From Heterocephalus glaber (Eukaryota; Chordata; Mammalia; Rodentia; Bathyergidae): a stretch of DNA of 64,000 nucleotides. Where the stretch lies: positions 6,820,406-6,884,405 of the forward strand of contig NW_004624801.1 in assembly GCF_000247695.1 (NCBI RefSeq). The letters are read 5' to 3'. The position numbers and the translations under genes are program-made. The notes under the pieces were generated by a model. The model did no database searches. It saw nothing but the letters and a program-made list of their open reading frames with translations, and was not told the DNA's origin. Of this stretch, positions 63,200 through 64,000 are shown piece after piece (the stretch's first letter is position 1; every line of letters starts with the position of its first letter).

Positions 63200-63402
63200 T
63201 TTTTTTTTTTTGTCCTGCAGGACTGTGGATTGAACCCAGGACTCTTGTACTCACCCACAGTCCCCACCCTTTTAAAATTTTTCTTTTGAGACAGGGTCTT
63301 GCTAAGTAGCTGAGTTGCCCAGGCTGGGCTTGGACACCCAATTCTCCTGCCCCAGCCTCCCAGATTGCTACGATTGTGGAAGTGTGTCACCACACCCAAT
63401 GG
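63200..63402 (-). mobile_element. B1-dID dimeric SINE
   Basis: Antisense dID 'gcaggactgtggattgaacccaggac', linker 'aaaatttttcttttgagacag', and B1 with 'ccaggctgggcttggac'. Confidence 0.87.
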
Positions 63403-64000
63403 GATGCTGGGATGCTTTGGTTTTTTATTCCTCACCATCCTCCTTCTTTATGTGGCTTTCGGTCTGTCCCTTGTCAGTGCTCCATTCTTTCCTTGAGGTC
63501 CATTAGAAGCTGCAAGTGCAGCTCCACCTCCAGCCACATGACCATAGCAGCACAGCATGGCCTCCTGCTGGACTTGCATCCCTAAGTCCCAATCAGCATG
63601 CAAAAAAAAGCATCACACAGCTGCACCAGAGCAGACAAAATGAGGACTACATATTACAACACAGAACACCAGCCAAAGTGACCTATGCTCCGTTTTTCTA
63701 TTTTCAATTCTCTGAACTGGAAGCTAAAAGGCCTTGGGGTCTTCCTTTGTTACCCTAAATCTCATCAGATGCACACTGTGCCTCCCACTGCAGAACTTCT
63801 CTGCCTAAGCTGAGCCACTTCCCCTGGCTTGATGTCCTTGCTCAGTGACACAGTGTACAGGAGCTGTCTAAAGGTGGGGGTGGGGTAGGGTATGGGGAGC
63901 ACCATGCCTAGAGGGTGCTTCCGCTCAGTCCTTGTGATGGAGAGATGTGTTGAATGCACTCAGAATAAAGGCTTAATTGAAGGCTCATTCAGTTCAACCC
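63403..64000. other. unique sequence
   Basis: No gene or confident repeat. The last 150 bases contain 'aataaaggcttaattgaagg', an isolated poly(A)-like hexamer. Confidence 0.35.

Overview
This is a gene-poor stretch of mammalian nuclear DNA, and the repeat content points to a non-muroid rodent. The commonest repeat is a young tRNA-derived SINE of the ID class. It has an A-box TAGCTCAGTGG, a B-box GAGTTCGATCC and a GGTACC-A(n) tail. The next commonest are B1 monomers and B1-dID dimers, in which a 7SL-derived B1 is joined to a tRNA-derived ID half through an (AAATAAA)-type linker. I see no B2 or B4. B1-dID is a marker of squirrel-related and allied rodents. My best guess is a castorimorph such as beaver, but this rests on recollection of SINE styles and was not searched.

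Layout. 1-4.9 kb: ancient LTR repeats (MaLR/MLT style) with younger SINEs nested in them, and one long repeat-free block. 4.98-8.47 kb: an internally deleted class II (ERV-K/betaretrovirus-like) provirus on the minus strand. It has two LTRs, a 6-bp target-site duplication, a lysine-type primer-binding site, a gag matrix remnant, and RNase H and integrase-tail remnants of pol. 9.1-10.95 kb: a LINE-1 patchwork with a 100-N assembly gap inside an ID SINE. 11-22 kb: mostly unique sequence with scattered SINEs and old DNA transposons. 22.4-25.2 kb: a B1 cluster and a roughly 2.3-kb LINE-1 ORF2 fossil cut up by later insertions. 25-31 kb: unique sequence, an MaLR LTR and a probable solitary LTR. 31.4-32.8 kb: the only convincing promoter-like CpG-rich segment, followed by a candidate spliced 5' end (32670-32766). 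A phase-compatible candidate exon lies 6.3 kb downstream (39085-39149). 33-54 kb: dense SINEs, with strong minus-strand ID clusters near 35.1-36.0 and 47.2-47.7 kb. 54.3-64 kb: comparatively repeat-poor, with segments that could be conserved regulatory DNA.

No complete protein-coding gene is visible. Almost all open frames are chance frames or run through SINEs. The window is best read as intergenic or intronic DNA around one possible promoter. The most informative content is the mobile-element record: a possibly non-autonomous ERV structure, an ID subfamily with expanded anticodon-arm sequence, and a target-duplication pattern that questions the assembly around the gap. Family names for old repeats are by recognition only, and boundaries without a stated duplication are approximate to 10-30 bases.
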